Source of the DNA: Parasedimentitalea marina
GTDB taxonomy: Bacteria; Pseudomonadota; Alphaproteobacteria; Rhodobacterales; Rhodobacteraceae
Length of the DNA stretch: 64,000 nt
Assembly: GCF_004006175.1 (NCBI RefSeq)
Contig: NZ_CP033219.1
Location: 868,001 to 932,000, forward strand
Direction of reading: 5' to 3'
Positions 26,726 through 35,944 of the stretch are shown one piece after another. The notes under the pieces were generated by a model. It worked only from the letters and a program-made list of their open reading frames with translations, ran no database searches and was not told the origin of the DNA. The number at the start of each line of letters is the position of its first letter. Positions within the stretch are counted from its first letter, which is position 1. Position numbers and translations under genes: made by a program.

Positions 26726-28147
26726 CTATGCGGCGGCTCCGCCGACTGTCAGCCCATCCATCAACACTGTAGGTTGGCCAACGCCGACCGGGACCCATTG
26801 CCCCGCTTTGCCGCAATTGCCCATGCCCGGGTCCAGTGACATGTCATTGCCCAGGGCCCGGATCCGATGCAGGGCGGTGGCCCCGTCGCCAATCAAGGTG
26901 GCGCCTTTCACGGGTGCGCCGATTTTGCCGTTCACGACCCGGTAGGCCTCGGTGCAGGAAAACACGAACTTACCATTGGTAATGTCGACTTGACCGCCGC
27001 CAAACCCAACCGCCCAGATGCCATCCTTTATATCTGCCACCAGATCCGAGGGATCCGCCTCGCCGCCCATCATATAGGTGTTGGTCATCCGCGGCATCGG
27101 TGCGTGGGCATAGCTTTGGCGCCGTCCATTGCCGGTTGGAGTGACCCCCATCAGGCGGGCGTTTTGGCGGTCTTGCATATAGCCGACAAGGATACCGTCC
27201 TCGATCAATGTTGTGGCCTGCGAGGGGGTGCCCTCGTCGTCGATGGTGATCGAGCCGCGACGGTCGGGCAGGGTGCCGTCATCCAAAACGGTGACGCCCT
27301 TTGCAGCGATGCGTTGGCCCATCAAGCCGGCAAAGGCAGAGCTGCCCTTGCGGTTAAAGTCGCCCTCTAGCCCGTGGCCGATGGCCTCGTGCAGCAAAAT
27401 GCCGGGCCAGCCAGGTCCAAGCGCCACTTCCATGACGCCTGCAGGCGCGGGGACGGCCTCCAGATTGACCAGGGCAATCCGCAAAGCTTCGCGGGCTTTG
27501 GCTTGCCAGTCGACGGGATCAACCAGCCCATCCAGCCCTACCCGACCGCCGCCACCGGCCGAGCCACTTTCGCGGCGGCCGTTTTGTTCGACGATGACCG
27601 AGACATTCAATCGCGTCATGGGGCGCACATCACGCACCAATACTCCGTCGGCGCGCAAAATTTCTACCTCTTGTAGCGAGGCCGCCAAGACCGCTGAGAC
27701 CTGCACCACTCTTTGATCCAGATCACGTGCAAAGGCGTCGATGTCGCGCAGAGTTTCGATTTTGACCGCAAAGGGCATCGCGCCGATTGGGTCCGCGTCG
27801 GTATACAGCTTGCGATTGGTGGCGCTGGGTGCATCGGCCAGGGTGCCGCCGCCATCGCCGACAGCCAGACGCGCGGTTTCAGCAGCCCGCTTGAGCGCGC
27901 CCATGGAGACATCGGTTGAATGGGCATAGCCGGCGACTTCGCCGTTGATGGCGCGTAGCCCAAAACCTTCGGCAGCATCATAGCTGGCACTGCGCAGGCG
28001 GCCGTCGTCAAAGACCAGCGACTCTGACTTGCGGCGCTCGGCAAAAATCTCGCCATCGTCGGCGCCGGCGAGGGCAGATTTCAACACGTTTAACGCATCG
28101 TCCGCCGGTAATGCGGCTTCAAATGGTCGAAAGGCTGCGTTTTCCAT
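26726..28147 (-). CDS. tldD: Metalloprotease TldD
   Basis: A 473-residue cytoplasmic metalloprotease subunit of the TldD/TldE pair, which degrades unfolded peptides and matures some modified peptides. The zinc motif HEAIGHGLEGDF (HExxxH) lies near residue 257, and the conserved GSGGGGRVG-like glycine stretch and C-terminal GMGNCGKAGQWVPVGVGQP are present. GAGG eight bases before the ATG fits. The partner gene tldE (pmbA) is not in the window. It is divergent from ctaC, sharing a promoter region with an FNR-type box. Confidence 0.95.
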   Translation of the reverse strand: MENAAFRPFEAALPADDALNVLKSALAGADDGEIFAERRKSESLVFDDGRLRSASYDAAEGFGLRAINGEVAGYAHSTDVSMGALKRAAETARLAVGDGGGTLADAPSATNRKLYTDADPIGAMPFAVKIETLRDIDAFARDLDQRVVQVSAVLAASLQEVEILRADGVLVRDVRPMTRLNVSVIVEQNGRRESGSAGGGGRVGLDGLVDPVDWQAKAREALRIALVNLEAVPAPAGVMEVALGPGWPGILLHEAIGHGLEGDFNRKGSSAFAGLMGQRIAAKGVTVLDDGTLPDRRGSITIDDEGTPSQATTLIEDGILVGYMQDRQNARLMGVTPTGNGRRQSYAHAPMPRMTNTYMMGGEADPSDLVADIKDGIWAVGFGGGQVDITNGKFVFSCTEAYRVVNGKIGAPVKGATLIGDGATALHRIRALGNDMSLDPGMGNCGKAGQWVPVGVGQPTVLMDGLTVGGAAA

Positions 28148-28166
28148 GGTGTGGACCTCATTTTTT

Positions 28167-28180
28167 TTGATCTAAATCAA
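28167..28180. promoter_or_regulatory. FNR/FnrL-type box between tldD and ctaC
   Basis: TTGAT-CTAA-ATCAA is a perfect match to the FNR consensus TTGAT-N4-ATCAA. It is centred about 26 bases before the tldD ATG and about 170 before the ctaC ATG. In Rhodobacter, FnrL adjusts respiratory genes to oxygen; repression or activation of the aa3 oxidase genes, or of tldD, is inferred. Confidence 0.75.
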
Positions 28181-28343
28181 GAAAGCGCCCATTTGACGCA
28201 AGCATCACTCTTTATCTGCTGCAAGGAATATGATTTCTACAGCCAACAAAGACAACGGGGCCGATGCGTTTTTTGGAATCAACGATTCCTGACTGAATGT
28301 GGCGGCGCGAGGAACAACGCGATCAAACGATCAGGACATAAAC

Positions 28344-29183
28344 ATGAAGAACGCTTTTAAGCTTGCGGGCCTTTTTGCAGGCCTATCCAGTCTGCCAGCT
28401 GTGGCACAAGACGGTCTGGAAACTATCGGCAAACCCATTCCCGGGGGCCTTAATTTTCAACCGGCAGTGACCGAGCTGGCCCGTGGTGCGCAGTCACTCG
28501 ATTGGCTGATTCTGGTTGTCATCACATTGGTCTGCGTCTTTGTCGGCGGCTTGCTTTTGTATGCAATCGTACGGTTTAACCGCAAGGCTAACCCAACTCC
28601 TGCGACCTTTACCCACCACACTTCGATCGAGATTGCCTGGACTTTGGCGCCGATTGTTATTCTGGTGTTCATCGGTTCCTTCTCGCTGCCGCAGCTGTTC
28701 AATCAGCAGGAAATCCCCAAGGCAGACATCACGATCAAAGTAACAGGCTACCAGTGGTACTGGGGCTATGAGTATGTAGATCACGAATTCGGCTTTGAAA
28801 GCTTCCTGTTGGGACGTGATGAGCTGGAAGCAAACGGTTATGCTGCGGATGAATACCTGCTGGCGACAGACACTGCAGTGGTTGTGCCCGTTGGCAAAAC
28901 CATTGTGATGCAAGTGACCGGTGCAGACGTGATCCACTCGTGGGCGATGCCTGCCTTTGCTGTTAAGCAAGATGGCGTGCCGGGTCGTTTGGCAGAGCTG
29001 TGGTTCAATGCTGAGAAAGAAGGCGTGTACTTTGGTCAGTGTTCCGAGCTTTGTGGTAAAGACCACGCCTATATGCCAATCACAGTAAAAGTTGTGAGCC
29101 AAGAGGTCTATGACGCCTGGCTGACAGGTGCGATTGAAGAATATGCCGGTCTGCCGCAAAGCTTTCAGGTTGCCTCTAACTGA
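28344..29183 (+). CDS. ctaC: Cytochrome c oxidase subunit II
   Basis: A 279-residue membrane-anchored subunit. Signal peptide (to about AVAQ), two transmembrane helices (LILVVITLVCVFVGGLLLYA; IVILVFIGSFSLPQL), the aromatic electron entry GYQWYWGYEY, and the CuA site made by His in DVIHSWAMP and CSELCGKDHAYM. It accepts electrons from cytochrome c in aa3-type oxidase. It heads the cta cluster. Upstream lies a short GGAATC-AAC-GATTCC palindrome of unknown meaning at 28275-28289. Confidence 0.97.
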   Translation: MKNAFKLAGLFAGLSSLPAVAQDGLETIGKPIPGGLNFQPAVTELARGAQSLDWLILVVITLVCVFVGGLLLYAIVRFNRKANPTPATFTHHTSIEIAWTLAPIVILVFIGSFSLPQLFNQQEIPKADITIKVTGYQWYWGYEYVDHEFGFESFLLGRDELEANGYAADEYLLATDTAVVVPVGKTIVMQVTGADVIHSWAMPAFAVKQDGVPGRLAELWFNAEKEGVYFGQCSELCGKDHAYMPITVKVVSQEVYDAWLTGAIEEYAGLPQSFQVASN

Positions 29184-29316
29184 TCGAGCAAGACGGGCGA
29201 CCGCGCCCAAAGTAACAGACCCATGGCAGGGCGCGATCTGATCCGCGCCTTGCCTGACTTTTCGACGGCCCCGGGTTGTGTGTCTATTATGCAGCCAGAA
29301 AACAAATGGACCAAAA

Positions 29317-30258
29317 ATGAGCGACGCAAGCATTCAGGCCAGCATAATCCACGAGGATGAGGCCAGCTTTGGTGATTATTTTGCCCTGCTAAAGCCGCGG
29401 GTGATGTCACTTGTGGTGTTTACGGCGCTGGTCGGCCTGCTGGCTGCTCCGGTATCCGTACACCCGGTCATTGGTTTTTGTGCGGTGCTGTTTATCGCGA
29501 TTGGCGGCGGCGCTTCGGGCGCGCTGAATATGTGGTGGGACGCTGATATTGACGCGGTGATGAAACGGACCAAAACGCGTCCGATTCCGGCCGGTAAAGT
29601 CGAAGCGGGCGAAGCCATGAGGCTGGGCTTGGCGCTGTCGGGCATGTCGGTGATCATGCTGGCGCTGGCGACCAATGTCCTGGCCGGAGCCTTTCTGGCC
29701 TTTACCATCTTCTTTTACGTTGTCGTCTACACCATGTGGCTGAAACGCCTGACGCCGCAGAACATCGTGATCGGTGGCGCTGCCGGTGCCTTTCCACCGG
29801 TGATCGGATGGATTGCGGCCACTGGGTCCCTGTCGATTGAGCCCTGGCTGATGTTTGCCCTGACATTCATGTGGACACCGCCGCATTTCTGGGCGCTGGC
29901 GCTGTTCATGCGCAAAGACTACGACGATGCCGGTGTGCCGATGTTGACGGTGACCCATGGTCGGCGCTCTACCCGCGTGCATATCCTGGTTTATACCATC
30001 TTGCTGGCTGTTCTGGCCGTTGGCACCTCGTTCTCGGGCGTTGGTGGACCGGTTTACCTGGCTGTGGCGGTGGTCCTGAATGCCCTGTTCCTGCAGGGTG
30101 CCTGGAAGATCTGGCGCCGTGACGAGGATGATTCCGAAGGCGACAACTTCAAAGTCGAGCGGAGCTTCTTCAAGCTGTCGTTGCTCTATCTTTTCTTACA
30201 CTTTGGGGCGATCCTAATCGAAGCCCTGCTGAAACCTTTTGGACTGGGAGGCTGGTAA
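29317..30258 (+). CDS. ctaB: Protoheme IX farnesyltransferase (heme O synthase)
   Basis: A 313-residue polytopic UbiA-family prenyltransferase that adds a farnesyl group to heme B for the a-type hemes of the oxidase. The two Asp-rich motifs are NMWWDADIDAVMKRTKTRP and DYDDAGVPML. Seven to nine hydrophobic segments are evident. The start (MSDASIQASIIHEDEAS) fits the family; an ATG 13 codons earlier is less likely. The next gene begins two bases after its stop. Confidence 0.96.
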   Translation: MSDASIQASIIHEDEASFGDYFALLKPRVMSLVVFTALVGLLAAPVSVHPVIGFCAVLFIAIGGGASGALNMWWDADIDAVMKRTKTRPIPAGKVEAGEAMRLGLALSGMSVIMLALATNVLAGAFLAFTIFFYVVVYTMWLKRLTPQNIVIGGAAGAFPPVIGWIAATGSLSIEPWLMFALTFMWTPPHFWALALFMRKDYDDAGVPMLTVTHGRRSTRVHILVYTILLAVLAVGTSFSGVGGPVYLAVAVVLNALFLQGAWKIWRRDEDDSEGDNFKVERSFFKLSLLYLFLHFGAILIEALLKPFGLGGW

Positions 30259-30259
30259 C

Positions 30260-30427
30260 ATGAGCTTCAAACCACCGCATGAATTGCATCGGCGCCGTTT
30301 TGGCCGCAACATGGGCGTTGGCGTCTCGCTGGCCGCATTTGTGGTGCTGGTGCTGGCGCTGACCATCGTCAAAGTCACATCCGATGATTTCAAATTCCCA
30401 AACACCAGCGCGGCAGAGCAAAACTGA
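30260..30427 (+). CDS. Small membrane protein of the cta operon (CoxF-like)
   Basis: A 55-residue protein with a basic N-terminus (HELHRRRFGRN) and a single transmembrane helix (VGVSLAAFVVLVLALTIVKV). Small proteins of this kind sit between ctaB and ctaG in Rhodobacter and Paracoccus cta operons and are presumed oxidase assembly or accessory factors. The stop overlaps the ctaG start (TGATG), so translation is coupled. Confidence 0.75.
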   Translation: MSFKPPHELHRRRFGRNMGVGVSLAAFVVLVLALTIVKVTSDDFKFPNTSAAEQN

Positions 30428-31014
30428 TGGCCTTGAGTGCGCCTCAAAAGACCGCTGCCCAGCTGGTAGGTGTCGTCGTTGTTATGGGTGCTTTGGCCTG
30501 GGCCTCGGTGCCGTTCTACGACTGGTTCTGCCGGGTCACCGGTTTTGGTGGCGTCACGGGCGTTGCCCTGACTGATTCCGACACGGTTCTGGACGAGACC
30601 ATTACCATTCGTTTTGACGCCTCTAAAGAGCGTGACATGCCATGGGAGTTCAAGCCCGTGGTACGCGAAATGGAACTGAAGATCGGTGAAACCGGTCTGG
30701 CCTTTTACGAGGCCTATAATCCAACCAACCGCCCCATCGCCGGAGCGGCCTCTTATAACGTTACGCCATACTCGGCCGGTGCGTTTTTTGAAAAGATTCA
30801 GTGTTTCTGCTTTGACGAGCAGATCCTGCAACCAGGTGAGCGGGTCGAGATGCCCGTGACCTTTTTTGTCGATCCGGAAATCGTTGATGACCGGGACGGT
30901 AAGTATGTGCACACGATTACGCTGTCATACACATTCTACGAAGTCGATCTGCCCGAGGGTTATGCCGCCCTTGAACCCGGTGAAAACACCGGGGCAGTAT
31001 CAAACATGAACTAG
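30427..31014 (+). CDS. ctaG: Cytochrome c oxidase assembly protein CtaG (Cox11)
   Basis: A 195-residue copper chaperone for the CuB site of subunit I. One N-terminal membrane helix (LVGVVVVMGALAWASVPFYD) is followed by a periplasmic immunoglobulin-like domain with the Cys pair FEKIQCFCFDEQ that binds Cu(I). Length and motif placement are normal. It overlaps the upstream gene by one base, and ctaE follows 23 bases later. Confidence 0.96.
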   Translation: MALSAPQKTAAQLVGVVVVMGALAWASVPFYDWFCRVTGFGGVTGVALTDSDTVLDETITIRFDASKERDMPWEFKPVVREMELKIGETGLAFYEAYNPTNRPIAGAASYNVTPYSAGAFFEKIQCFCFDEQILQPGERVEMPVTFFVDPEIVDDRDGKYVHTITLSYTFYEVDLPEGYAALEPGENTGAVSNMN

Positions 31015-31037
31015 GCCGGCAGGTGAGGGACACTTAA

Positions 31038-31850
31038 ATGGCGCACGCAAAAAATCACGATTATCATATTCTTCCGCCGTCAATCCTCCCGTTTCTGGGG
31101 GCGTTGTTTGGCTTTGTCATGCTGTTCGGGGCGGTGCTTTGGATGCACGGTATCACGGCCTGGATGTTCTGGGGCGGTCTGTTGGGTGTGCTTTACACCA
31201 TGTTCGCCTGGTGGTCCGAAGTGACCGTAGAAAGCAATATTGGCGATCACACCTCAGTGGTGCGTATCGGTCTTCGCTACGGGTTCATCCTGTTTGTGAC
31301 GTCCGAAGTCATGTTCTTCTTTGCCTGGTTCTGGTCGTTCTTCAAACACGCGATCTATCCGATGCAGGATTATATCGGCACGGACTATGTGCAGCCAGCA
31401 ATCCATATTGTTGATCCACTGCACCTGCCGCTGATCAACACTCTGATCCTGCTGTTGTCGGGCTGTGCCGTCACCTGGGCGCACCACGCGCTGGTGCATG
31501 ACAATGACCGCAAGTCGCTGATCCAGGGTCTGGCCATCGGTATCGCCTTTGGCGTCGCCTTCACCGGCCTGCAGGGTTTTGAGTATTACGAGCTGCTGGC
31601 CCATGATGGCTGGGAGTTTGGTGGCGATATCTTCTACTCGAACTTCTTCATGGCCACTGGCTTTCACGGGTTCCACGTGTTGCTGGGTACCGTTTTCCTG
31701 ATCGTGTGTCTGATCCGCGCCATGAAGGGGGCCTTTACCCCAGAACAGCACGTCGGGTTTGAGACCGCTGCCTGGTACTGGCACTTTGTGGATGTTGTTT
31801 GGCTGTTCCTGTTTTTCGCCGTGTACCTTTGGGGTACAGCGGGAATGTAA
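31038..31850 (+). CDS. ctaE: Cytochrome c oxidase subunit III
   Basis: A 270-residue protein with seven transmembrane helices, typical of subunit III ([54 protein letters not shown]). It stabilises proton uptake in the oxidase. Purine-rich GGTGAGGGA precedes the ATG. It is followed by two hairpins, the second a terminator, before surf1; subunit I is not encoded here. Confidence 0.97.
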   Translation: MAHAKNHDYHILPPSILPFLGALFGFVMLFGAVLWMHGITAWMFWGGLLGVLYTMFAWWSEVTVESNIGDHTSVVRIGLRYGFILFVTSEVMFFFAWFWSFFKHAIYPMQDYIGTDYVQPAIHIVDPLHLPLINTLILLLSGCAVTWAHHALVHDNDRKSLIQGLAIGIAFGVAFTGLQGFEYYELLAHDGWEFGGDIFYSNFFMATGFHGFHVLLGTVFLIVCLIRAMKGAFTPEQHVGFETAAWYWHFVDVVWLFLFFAVYLWGTAGM

Positions 31851-31862
31851 TGGGTACATGTT

Positions 31863-31880
31863 TGCAGTTGAAAAACTGCA
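31863..31880 (+). other. Small GAAA-tetraloop hairpin after ctaE
   Basis: TGCAGTT pairs perfectly with AACTGCA around a GAAA tetraloop, 13 bases after the ctaE stop. It may protect the 3' end of the cta mRNA or act together with the terminator that follows. Confidence 0.5.
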
Positions 31881-31899
31881 GACACAGCGTATCAATCAC

Positions 31900-31928
31900 A
31901 GCGCGCGGGGGATGCTCCGCGCGCTTTT
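31900..31928 (+). terminator. Intrinsic terminator between ctaE and surf1
   Basis: AGCGCGCGG pairs with CCGCGCGCT, extended inward by G-U and G-C pairs to a GATG loop, and followed by TTT. The structure ends about 20 bases before the surf1 ATG, so surf1 is probably expressed at a lower level by read-through or from its own promoter. Confidence 0.85.
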
Positions 31929-31947
31929 GTGTTGGCAGAGGGCTGTG

Positions 31948-32625
31948 ATGCGGCATCTGATATTTCTACTGGTGATCGGCCTGGCCGGACTTGCAGTTCT
32001 GCTAAGCCTGGGCGCGTGGCAGGTGCAGCGCATGGTCTGGAAGCAGCAGATCCTGGATGTCATCGACTCGCGCATTTACGCCGACCCGGTGGGTTTACCA
32101 GAAAGCCCGGATCCCATTGCCGACAAATACATGCCGGTTCGCTTGGTCGGGCAACTGACTGCGGGTGAGCTGCATGTGCTGATCTCGACCCGCAATCTGG
32201 GACCGGGTTATCGCGTCATCGCCCCCTTTGAGACCGCAGATGGCCGCCGTATTCTGGTGGACCGCGGCTTTATCCGAACTGCCGCAAAAGCGCATGAGCG
32301 CAACACTGGCAAGGTCGAACTGATCGGTAACCTGCACTGGCCGGATGAGGTCGACAGTTACACGCCACCGGCTGATCTGGATAAGAATATCTGGTATGCA
32401 CGGGATGTGGATGCCATGGCTGCAGCGTTGGACACTTTACCGATCATGGTGGTTCTGAACGAACACCCGATCAATGGTAGCCATGTTAGACCGCTGCCAA
32501 TCAACACTGCCTCTATCCCGAACGATCACTTGCAATATGCGGTGACCTGGTTTTCGCTGGCCCTGATCTGGGCCGCGATGACCGCCTACTTCCTGTGGCG
32601 CTCACGCGCAAAAACTGAAAGCTGA
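31948..32625 (+). CDS. SURF1 family cytochrome oxidase assembly protein
   Basis: A 225-residue protein with two membrane helices at the ends (FLLVIGLAGLAVLLSLGAWQV; LQYAVTWFSLALIWAAMTAY) and a periplasmic loop between. SURF1 marks include GAWQVQRMVWK, the central GPGYRVIAPFETADGR-ILVDRGFI stretch and HLQYAVTWFSLA. It helps insert heme a into subunit I. GAGGG seven bases before the ATG fits; longer in-frame starts run through the terminator. Confidence 0.93.
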   Translation: MRHLIFLLVIGLAGLAVLLSLGAWQVQRMVWKQQILDVIDSRIYADPVGLPESPDPIADKYMPVRLVGQLTAGELHVLISTRNLGPGYRVIAPFETADGRRILVDRGFIRTAAKAHERNTGKVELIGNLHWPDEVDSYTPPADLDKNIWYARDVDAMAAALDTLPIMVVLNEHPINGSHVRPLPINTASIPNDHLQYAVTWFSLALIWAAMTAYFLWRSRAKTES

Positions 32626-32629
32626 AGCG

Positions 32630-34012
32630 ATGAAATACATCTCCACCCGTGGGCAGGCGCCCGAGCTGACATTTGAAGAGGCGATGCTGAGTGGGCTGGC
32701 CCGTGACGGAGGCCTGTATGTGCCTGCCGAGATCCCACAGATGAGCCATGACGAGATCGCGGCACTGTCTGGGCTTAGCTATGAAGAGACCACGTTCCGA
32801 GTGATGCGGCCCTTCCTGGGTGACAGTTTCACCGATCAGGAATTTCGGGACATTATCGCCAAGGCCTATGCCAATTTCGACCATGCCGCGCAGGCGCCAC
32901 TGAAACAACTGGCGCCGAATCATTTCCTGCTGGAGCTGTTCCACGGCCCGACGCTGGCGTTCAAGGATTTTGCCATGCAGCTGATCGGTCAGCTGTTCCA
33001 GACTGCACTGGCCAAACGGGGCGAGCGGGTGACCATTGTCGGGGCGACCTCGGGTGATACCGGATCCGCCGCGATTGAGGCCTTTAAGGGGCTGAGCAAT
33101 GTGGATGTGTTCATCCTGTACCCGCATGGCCGGGTGTCTGAAGTGCAGCGCCGCCAGATGAGCACGCCGCCTGAGTCTAACGTGCATGCGCTGGCGCTGG
33201 ATGGAGATTTTGACGATTGTCAGGCCCGCGTCAAAGACATGTTCAACGATTTCGATTTTCGCGATGGCGTGAAACTGGCTGGAGTCAACTCGATCAACAT
33301 CGCCCGGGTTTTGGCGCAGGTGGTTTACTACTTCTCGTCCGCTGTGTCGCTGGGCGCGCCGCATCGCAAGGTGAGCTTTACCGTGCCAACGGGGAACTTT
33401 GGCGACATCTTTGCCGGTTACATTGCGCAGCAAATGGGCCTGCCAATCGATCAGCTGGTGGTCGCCACCAATCAGAATGACATCCTGCATCGCTGTCTGG
33501 ACGGCAAAGGCTATTACAAAGGCGAAACCATCCCGTCGATCTCGCCCTCGATGGATATTCAGGTATCGTCGAATTTTGAGCGCGCCTTGTATTTTGCCTA
33601 TGGCCGCGACAGCAGTGCCGTGGCGCAGTTGATGGACGAACTGGCGTCGGGCGGCTTTGATGTCTCGCAGGGGGCACAGCAAGCGCTCGGCGAGACCTAT
33701 AACTCGGGGCGCTGTTCCGAGGACGAAACGCTGGCCACCATCAAGAGCCAACTGACGGCCAGTGGTGACCTGCTGTGTCCGCATGGGGCAGTCGGGGTCA
33801 AAGTGGCCGAGGAGCACCGCAACCCAAGTGTGCCCATGGTGACGCTGGCCACTGCGCATCCGGCCAAATTCCCAGCTGCGGTGAAAGATGCCTGTGGCAT
33901 TCATCCGCCTCTTCCCACACAGATGTCAGATCTGTATGACAGACCGGAACGGGTGACCCGGATCGCCAACGACCTAACGACTCTCGAAGAGCACATTAGA
34001 AAGAACATCTGA
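32630..34012 (+). CDS. thrC: Threonine synthase
   Basis: A 460-residue PLP enzyme that converts O-phosphohomoserine to threonine. The PLP lysine lies in HGPTLAFKDFAMQ; the phosphate loop is GATSGDTGSAAIEAF, and TGNFGDIFAGY follows. Length matches the long (class II, yeast-like) threonine synthases. It starts four bases after surf1 and ends two bases before the TTG start of the M16 protease gene, so these genes look co-transcribed. Confidence 0.97.
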   Translation: MKYISTRGQAPELTFEEAMLSGLARDGGLYVPAEIPQMSHDEIAALSGLSYEETTFRVMRPFLGDSFTDQEFRDIIAKAYANFDHAAQAPLKQLAPNHFLLELFHGPTLAFKDFAMQLIGQLFQTALAKRGERVTIVGATSGDTGSAAIEAFKGLSNVDVFILYPHGRVSEVQRRQMSTPPESNVHALALDGDFDDCQARVKDMFNDFDFRDGVKLAGVNSINIARVLAQVVYYFSSAVSLGAPHRKVSFTVPTGNFGDIFAGYIAQQMGLPIDQLVVATNQNDILHRCLDGKGYYKGETIPSISPSMDIQVSSNFERALYFAYGRDSSAVAQLMDELASGGFDVSQGAQQALGETYNSGRCSEDETLATIKSQLTASGDLLCPHGAVGVKVAEEHRNPSVPMVTLATAHPAKFPAAVKDACGIHPPLPTQMSDLYDRPERVTRIANDLTTLEEHIRKNI

Positions 34013-34014
34013 AA

Positions 34015-35277
34015 TTGACTGTTCAACAAGACCAGCTGGCCAACGGCTTTCGTATCGTTTCTGAAAATATGCCAGGGCTGCAATCGGCGTCCATTGGTAT
34101 TTGGGTAACCGCAGGGGGACGTCATGAGCGGCTTGAGCAAAATGGCATTGCCCATTTTCTTGAGCACATGGCGTTCAAGGGCACGGCCACGCGGTCTGCA
34201 TTGCAAATCGCCGAGGCGATCGAGGACGTTGGCGGCTATATCAATGCCTATACCAGCCGCGAAGTGACGGCCTATTATGCCCGGGTGCTGCAGGACGATG
34301 TGCCGCTGGCACTGGATGTGATTGGCGATATCGTGTTGAACCCGGTGTTCGATCCCAAAGAGATCGAAATCGAGCGTGGGGTGATTTTGCAGGAAATCGG
34401 TCAGTCGCTGGACACGCCGGATGATGTGATCTTTGACTGGCTGCAGGAAGAGAGCTATCACAACCAGCCGCTGGGCCGTACCATTCTGGGCCCGACGGAA
34501 CGGGTCAGCGCCTTCAATCGCGATGATCTGGCGGGGTTCGTCGCTGAACATTACGGCCCCGGTCAGATGATTCTGTCAGCTGCCGGTGCGGTGGATCACG
34601 ATGCCTTGGTCAAGGCTGCCGAGAGGTTGTTTGGTCATATGCAGGCGCGCCCCAGCATGGTGGTCGAACCGGCGCGGTTTACCGGCGGCGAGGCGCGGCA
34701 AGAGAAAGCGCTGGAGCAGGCGCATTTTGCGCTGGCGCTGGAAAGTCCTGGTTACCGCGACGATGCAATTTATACCGCACAGATCTATTCCAGTGCTTTG
34801 GGTGGCGGCATGTCCAGCCGGTTGTTCCAGGAAGTGCGCGAGAAGCGCGGGCTGTGTTATTCAATCTTTGCGCAGACCGGGGCTTATGCTGACACCGGAT
34901 CAGTCACCATCTATGCAGGCACTTCGGCGTCGCAACTGGGCGAGCTGGCCGAGATCACCATCGATGAGATGAAGCGCGCCGCCGAGGACATGGGACCTGA
35001 AGAAGTGGCCCGGGCGCGCGCACAGATGAAAGCCGGGATGCTGATGGGGCTGGAAAGCCCGTCGAACCGGGCCGAACGCCTGGCGCGTCTGGTGCAGATT
35101 TGGGACAAGGTCCCACCGCTGGCGGACACTGTGGCGCGTATCGATGCGGTCACCACCGGCGATGTCCGCGAGTTTGCCGAAACCATGGCGACGCAGGCTC
35201 CGGCGGCTTTGGCCTTATACGGGCCCGTCTCAGAGGCGCCCAGCCTGACCCGTTTGCAGGAGAGGCGCGCCGCTTGA
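34015..35277 (+). CDS. M16 family zinc metallopeptidase
   Basis: A 420-residue peptidase related to the mitochondrial processing peptidase beta subunit. The inverted zinc motif is HFLEHMAFKGT (HxxEH), with the downstream glutamate in REVTAYYARVLQDDV..IEIERGVILQEI. The C-terminal half has GGGMSSRLFQEVREKRGLCYSI. The start is a TTG two bases after thrC; MTVQQDQLANGFRIVSE matches the expected N-terminus and no nearby ATG does. It acts on peptides in the cytoplasm; substrate unknown. The stop overlaps the next gene (TGATG). Confidence 0.93.
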   Translation: MTVQQDQLANGFRIVSENMPGLQSASIGIWVTAGGRHERLEQNGIAHFLEHMAFKGTATRSALQIAEAIEDVGGYINAYTSREVTAYYARVLQDDVPLALDVIGDIVLNPVFDPKEIEIERGVILQEIGQSLDTPDDVIFDWLQEESYHNQPLGRTILGPTERVSAFNRDDLAGFVAEHYGPGQMILSAAGAVDHDALVKAAERLFGHMQARPSMVVEPARFTGGEARQEKALEQAHFALALESPGYRDDAIYTAQIYSSALGGGMSSRLFQEVREKRGLCYSIFAQTGAYADTGSVTIYAGTSASQLGELAEITIDEMKRAAEDMGPEEVARARAQMKAGMLMGLESPSNRAERLARLVQIWDKVPPLADTVARIDAVTTGDVREFAETMATQAPAALALYGPVSEAPSLTRLQERRAA

Positions 35278-35861
35278 TGCTGCTGTCCAAACGGAAAGTT
35301 CGGATTGAGACCGAGCGGCTGACTCTGCGGCCGCCGGTGCATTCTGATTTTCACGCCTGGGCCAGATTGCGACAGGACAGCCAGCCCTATCTTATGCCCT
35401 GGGAGCCCAGCTGGGCACCCGATCATCTGAGCCGCAAGTCCTTTACCAACCGGGTGTACTGGGCCCAGCGGTCAATCAATGGCGGCACTGCTTTGCCACT
35501 GTTTCTATGTCGCCGCGAAGATCAGGTGCTGGTTGGAGCGATCACGCTGGATAACATTCGTCGCGGACCGGCGCAGGCCGGGACACTGGGTTATTGGACC
35601 GGTCTACCCTTTGCCCGTCGGGGATACATGCACGAGGCGATTGGTGCGGTGGTGCATTATGCGTTTACCAAGCTGGATCTGAGCCGTATCGAGGCCGCTT
35701 GTCTGCCGGAGAACACCGCGTCTCGCGGGTTGCTGGAGCGCAGCGGTTTCAAATATGAAGGCGTGGCGCAGTCCTATCTGCAGATCAACGGCCGCTGGCG
35801 GTCACATGTATTGTATGCGTCGTTGCGCAGTGATCGGCGTGGGCGAACGGAAGCGGGATAA
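35277..35861 (+). CDS. RimJ/RimL-type GNAT acetyltransferase
   Basis: A 194-residue GNAT N-acetyltransferase. Family marks: IETERLTLRPPVHSDFHAWARL at the N-terminus, the LGYWTGLPFARRGYMHEAI acetyl-CoA region and RIEAACLPENTASRGLLERSGF. The RimJ/RimL subgroup acetylates N-termini of ribosomal or other proteins, and some members modify small molecules; the target here is unknown. It overlaps the M16 gene by one base and is co-transcribed with it. Confidence 0.92.
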   Translation: MLLSKRKVRIETERLTLRPPVHSDFHAWARLRQDSQPYLMPWEPSWAPDHLSRKSFTNRVYWAQRSINGGTALPLFLCRREDQVLVGAITLDNIRRGPAQAGTLGYWTGLPFARRGYMHEAIGAVVHYAFTKLDLSRIEAACLPENTASRGLLERSGFKYEGVAQSYLQINGRWRSHVLYASLRSDRRGRTEAG

Positions 35862-35866
35862 TTGTG

Positions 35867-35944
35867 GCCAGTGTCTCGGGCCAGTGTCTTGGGCCAGAGT
35901 CTTGGGCCAGTGTTTTGAGGCTGTATTTTGGGGGTGCGTCTTGG
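35867..35944 (+). repeat. 13-bp tandem repeat array
   Basis: Six consecutive 13-base units begin six bases after the GNAT stop: three near-identical (GCCAGTGTCTCGG, GCCAGTGTCTTGG, GCCAGAGTCTTGG), then GCCAGTGTTTTGA, GGCTGTATTTTGG and GGGTGCGTCTTGG, increasingly degenerate. It runs straight into the CCCCGGGATATTT-family repeat. It is non-coding and may vary in copy number between strains. Confidence 0.85.

Noticed and set aside
32513..33904. A 463-residue minus-strand open frame opposite thrC
   Set aside because: Threonine synthase motifs are on the plus strand over the same bases; the reverse frame has no recognisable domain.
35100..35276. Longer start for the GNAT protein within the M16 gene
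   Set aside because: The extension overlaps M16 coding sequence out of frame, and the ATG overlapping the stop (TGATG) gives the normal GNAT N-terminus.
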